Source: Helicobacter pylori
GTDB taxonomy: Bacteria > Campylobacterota > Campylobacteria > Campylobacterales > Helicobacteraceae
DNA length: 64,000 bases
Reading direction: 5' to 3'
Assembly (NCBI RefSeq): GCF_016755635.1
Contig: NZ_CP051500.1
Span: 186,001-250,000, forward strand
Position numbers and translations under genes: made by a program
Shown here: positions 60,961-64,000 of the stretch, piece by piece
How the letters are laid out: the number at the start of each line of letters is the position of its first letter
Position numbering within the stretch: position 1 is the first letter of the stretch
The notes under the pieces: generated by a model
What the model saw: the letters and a program-made list of their open reading frames with translations, nothing else
The model's database searches: none
What the model was told of the DNA's origin: nothing

Positions 60961-62511
60961 TTAAAGCCTGGACTCCAACAAACGCTTCGTATAAGCGTGC
61001 TTAGGGTTGTCAAACACCTCTTCAATAGCGCCCATTTCTACGACTTTCCCCTCACTTATCACTAACACCTTATCGCAAAACGCTTTGATCACATCTAAAT
61101 CATGGCTGATAAACAAATAGCTCAAATCCTGCTTTTCTTGTAAATCCAACAACAATTCCAACACGCTTTTTTGAATGCTTTTATCTAAAGCAGAAGTGGG
61201 CTCATCTAAAAGAATGATTTTAGGTTTTAAGGCAATCGCTCTAGCGATCGCTACTCTTTGGCGCTCCCCTCCACTGAGTTCATAAGCGTAAAAGTTAAGC
61301 AATTCAGGGTTTAAACACACTTCTTCTAAACAAAGTTTTGCTAAATGGTGCCATTCTTCTTTGGAAGCTTTAGGGTAAGCAAAGCGTAAAGCTTCTATTA
61401 AAATGCTTTGAATGCTTAAGCGAGGGTTTAACGATGCGTAAGGATCTTGAAACACCATTTGCAAGATCTTGCGGTAGGGTTTGAACGCCTTAGAATTTAA
61501 AGATCCCACGCTTTGGCCTAAAATCTTTTCTTCCCCGCTGTTTAGAGCGAGTTTTAAAAGCCCTAACGCTAGAGAGCTTTTCCCGCTCCCGCTTTCGCCA
61601 ATGATGCCGATGTTTTCTTTGGCTTTGAGGGAAAAACTGACTGATGCGATAAGGGGTTTTTTTAAAGAAGGCCTAAAAAAGCGTTTTTGCAAGTAATAAA
61701 CGCTAAAATCTTCCACCTCTAAAAGCGTCTCGTCTAGCGCTTTTAAATTTTTAGCGGGCAAGTTTGAAGCTTGAATCAAGAGTTTTGAATATTCGTGCTT
61801 AGGGTCATTAAAAAGATCTTTAGTCAAATTGGTTTCTACTATCTCGCCTTTTTTTAACACATAAACCCTATCAGCCAAGCGTTTGACCGCTTTTAAATCA
61901 TGGCTAATGAATAAAAGGGCGATGTTTTTTTCCGCGCTCAATTGCTTGAGCAAGTCTAAAATCTGGTTTTGGATTTGCGCATCTAATGCGGTGGTAGGCT
62001 CATCGCAAATGAGCAATTTGGGCGCATTAATAATGCCCATAGCGATACACACCCTTTGGCGCTGCCCTCCGCTCAACTCATAAGGGTAACGATCCAAAAA
62101 TTTTTCATCTAATTGGACTTGTTTCATGGCGTTTAAAACTTTTTCTTTAAGGAGCGTTTTAGAAGCGTTTTTATGGTGTAAAAAATAGGCTTCACTCATT
62201 TGCTTGCCGATTTTATGCAAGGGGTTCAGGCTGGATAGGGGGTCTTGAGCGATGTAAGCGATAATATTTCCCCTTAAATGTTGCATAAATTCTTCGCTTT
62301 CTTTTAAAAGGTTGGTTGTTTCAAACAGCACTTCGCCATTATGGGGTTTGAATCTGGGGTTTAAACGCATGATGATATTAGCGATAGAGCTTTTCCCGCT
62401 CCCGCTCTCGCCCACGATCGCCACCCTTTCGCTAGGATTTAACGAAATATGGATGTTTTGGAGCGAAAAATGCGCGTTTAAAACGCAGTTCAAGTTTTTG
62501 ATTTCTAGCAT
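60961..62511 (-). CDS. oppD: Peptide ABC transporter, fused twin ATPase OppD/OppF-like
   Basis: This 516-residue protein holds two complete ABC ATPases in one chain. First: Walker A GESGSGKSS, LSGGQRQRV, CDEPTTALD. Second: GESGSGKSSLA, LSGGERQRVAIA, LDEPTSALD. Both have the oligopeptide-family C-terminal extension (DLFNDPKHEYSKLL and EVFDNPKHAYTKRLL). It powers import through the permeases. The membrane partner next upstream (oppC) is frameshifted, so this system may be inactive here. Confidence 0.93.
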   Translation of the reverse strand: MLEIKNLNCVLNAHFSLQNIHISLNPSERVAIVGESGSGKSSIANIIMRLNPRFKPHNGEVLFETTNLLKESEEFMQHLRGNIIAYIAQDPLSSLNPLHKIGKQMSEAYFLHHKNASKTLLKEKVLNAMKQVQLDEKFLDRYPYELSGGQRQRVCIAMGIINAPKLLICDEPTTALDAQIQNQILDLLKQLSAEKNIALLFISHDLKAVKRLADRVYVLKKGEIVETNLTKDLFNDPKHEYSKLLIQASNLPAKNLKALDETLLEVEDFSVYYLQKRFFRPSLKKPLIASVSFSLKAKENIGIIGESGSGKSSLALGLLKLALNSGEEKILGQSVGSLNSKAFKPYRKILQMVFQDPYASLNPRLSIQSILIEALRFAYPKASKEEWHHLAKLCLEEVCLNPELLNFYAYELSGGERQRVAIARAIALKPKIILLDEPTSALDKSIQKSVLELLLDLQEKQDLSYLFISHDLDVIKAFCDKVLVISEGKVVEMGAIEEVFDNPKHAYTKRLLESRL

Positions 62512-62520
62512 GTAACCCCC

Positions 62521-63542
62521 TTATTTGAGCATGTTAGCGTTGAAAGCATCGCGCACCCCTTCGCCAATGAACACCAAAACAGAAAGCAACAAGCTAATGG
62601 CTACAAACGCAACGATGGCTAAATGGGGCGTGGTGAGGTTATCTTTGCCTTGATTGACTAATTCTCCCAAACTCGCGCTCCCTATAGGCATGCCAAAACC
62701 CAAGAAATCCAAAGACACTAAAGTAGAAATGCTAGCCGCCATTAAAAACGGCACATAAGTGATCGTCGCCACTAAAGCGTTGGGTAAAACATGGTAGAAA
62801 ATGATTTTTAAATCATTCACCCCAAGCGCTCTAGCGGCTTTGGTGTAGTCCATGTTCCTTGCTTTTAAAAACTCCGTGCGCACGACTTGAGAAAGCCCCA
62901 TCCAGCTAAAGAGCAAGACTAAAAATAAAATGATCCAAAAATTAGAATTAAACGCGCTAGAAATCACAATGAGTAAAAAAAGCATAGGGATCGCGCTCCA
63001 AATCTCGCTCAACCTTTGCCCCACTAAGTCAATCAAGCCTCCATAATACCCCTGAAACGCTCCCAAACTCACGCCAATAAGAACGCTAAAAAGGGTGAGT
63101 AAAATCCCAAACACTAACGAAACACGATAGCCATAAACCAGTCTGGCTAACACATCTCTGGCTTGATCGTCTGTGCCTAAAAGGTGTTTGAAGCTTGGGG
63201 GGTGGGGGCAGGCGAGTCTAAATCCATAATGATCGTATCGTAGCTATAAGGGATGAGTGCATGGATGATGAAAGCGTCTTTTAAAAGCGTGTTTTTCACA
63301 TAAGGATCGTTATAATCTGTAGGGGTGAAAAAATCGCCTCCAAACTCCACTTCCGCATAATTTTTAAACATGGGGAAATACGCCTTATTGTCTTTATAGA
63401 TGAATAAGGGGCGATCATTCACCCACAAGGGGGCTAAAAGAGAAAGCACTAATAAAGCGATAAAAAGATAGAGCGAAAACACCGCCCGCTTATTCTTTTT
63501 AAAACTAAGAATGCGCATTTTAAACAAACTGCTCACGCTCAA
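62521..63542 (-). pseudogene. oppC: Peptide ABC transporter permease OppC, frameshifted
   Basis: The gene codes for a DppC/OppC-type permease, but the frame breaks at a run of six C (63197-63202 on the plus strand are G). The first part (63542-63177) has the cytoplasmic start and helix 1. With one more C the sequence would continue in frame as SFKHLLGTDDQARDVLARLVYGYR, joining the remaining five helices and the EAA loop (KAARALGVNDLKIIFYHVLPN). The intact protein would be about 340 residues. A sequencing error is possible. Confidence 0.85.
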
Positions 63543-63645
63543 ACTCCCTTGATGAAAAACAATTCCTAAGATTATAATTAATTATGGGTAATACTAGCAA
63601 GAAAACGGGTTTGATTCATAAAAAGAAAAAGGATAAGCGTAATGA

Positions 63646-63721
63646 TGGTGGAGTGTAGGGGGTTCGAACCCCTGACCTCAACGCTGCCAGCGTTGCGCTC
63701 TCCCAACTGAGCTAACACCCC
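63646..63721 (-). tRNA. tRNA-Ala (anticodon GGC), CCA encoded
   Basis: The minus strand folds as acceptor GGGGTGT/ACACTCC, D arm AGCTCAGTTGGGAGAG, anticodon loop CTGGCAG with GGC, and T arm GGTTCGAACC. The 3' CCA is in the gene (63646-63648). Confidence 0.96.
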
Positions 63722-63739
63722 AAATAAAATTAAGCGAGC

Positions 63740-63768
63740 ATTATAACATTTTGCTTAAAAGATGTCAA
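63740..63768 (-). promoter_or_regulatory. Perfect promoter of tRNA-Ala (TTGACA-N17-TATAAT)
   Basis: TTGACA at 63763-63768 and TATAAT at 63740-63745 on the minus strand, spacer 17 nt, 19 nt upstream of the tRNA. Confidence 0.75.
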
Positions 63769-63879
63769 TTTGATGCTTTTTTGAAACACTTAATAGCAAA
63801 TTAAGAATGATTATCTTAAAATTAGAGAGTTTCTTTTATGGATTAAGTAAAATCACTTATCAAAGCAAAAAGGATATTT

Positions 63880-64000
63880 TTGAAAAACCACTCCTTTAAA
63901 AAAACGATCGCTCTTTTTTTACTAGCGAGCATGTCTTTGTGCAGGGCTGAAGAAGATGGGGCGTTTTTTGTCATAGATTACCAAACGAGTTTGGCCAGAC
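63880..64000 (+). CDS. hopF: Hop family outer membrane protein, start only (HopF by position)
   Basis: A TTG at 63880 behind AAAAGGA opens a signal peptide (KKTIALFLLASMSLCRA) followed by EEDGAFFVIDYQT, the Hop family's opening. The gene leaves the window after 40 codons. Its identity as HopF rests on its place next to tRNA-Ala and oppC, not on sequence alone. Confidence 0.7.
   Translation, partial: MKNHSFKKTIALFLLASMSLCRAEEDGAFFVIDYQTSLAR

Overview
The window is chromosomal DNA of Helicobacter pylori or a very close relative. This rests on recognised gene content and order: frdCAB, an rpmF-plsX-fabH block, the Hcp proteins hcpA and hcpE, the outer-membrane proteins hofA, hopM, hopA and the start of hopF, napA, flgS, and a fused msrAB. 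AT-rich DNA, Shine-Dalgarno AAGGA sequences, extended TGnTATAAT -10 boxes and homopolymer or dinucleotide tracts also fit. The assignment is from recognition only; no database was searched.

Layout. 1-4303 (minus): end of a phospholipase-D-like lipoprotein gene, then fumarate reductase frdB-frdA-frdC. 4508-11741 (plus): tpiA-fabI-lpxD, metK, ndk, a YceD-like gene, rpmF-plsX-fabH (lipid and envelope synthesis) and a small secreted protein. 11742-15037 is an accessory patch: a decayed small membrane gene, a secreted protein, and an OLD-family ATPase/TOPRIM gene cut in two by an in-frame TAG. 15134-20909: mrp, a glycosyltransferase switched OFF by an AG repeat and preceded by an 18-T tract, hofA, htpG. 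21106-28982: hcpA, a probable stable RNA with a perfect consensus promoter, dapE, mnmG, a dicarboxylate transporter, cdsA, dxr. 29164-35711: a PEBP-like protein, an HTH protein, nifS-nifU, an Arc-type regulator, radA, msrAB. 36081-42305: a TauE-like exporter, hopM, a SulP transporter, tRNA-Asn, hopA. 42501-46529: kdsB, a periplasmic thiol oxidoreductase, a lipoprotein, an ATP-grasp ligase and a membrane protein. 46530-47255 carries no long gene but holds what looks like a type I toxin-antitoxin locus. 47256-57556 (minus): hcpE, cytochrome c, hemC, proS, hemA, a polyprenyl synthase, two small proteins, napA, flgS, a rod-binding protein and flgI. 57745-60878 (plus): DEAD-box helicase rhpA, an SPFH protein, a DUF2393 protein. 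60961-64000: oppD, a frameshifted oppC, tRNA-Ala and the start of hopF.

Most genes are housekeeping: anaerobic respiration, fatty acid, LPS and isoprenoid synthesis, Fe-S assembly, heme synthesis, oxidative-stress repair and flagellar control. The variable layer is at the surface and in defence: length-variable tracts at the glycosyltransferase/hofA and hopM promoters, look-alike hopM and hopA ends that could recombine, the interrupted OLD gene, and the small toxin-like peptide with an antisense RNA. The toxin-antitoxin locus, the stable-RNA candidate and the interrupted OLD gene deserve attention first.
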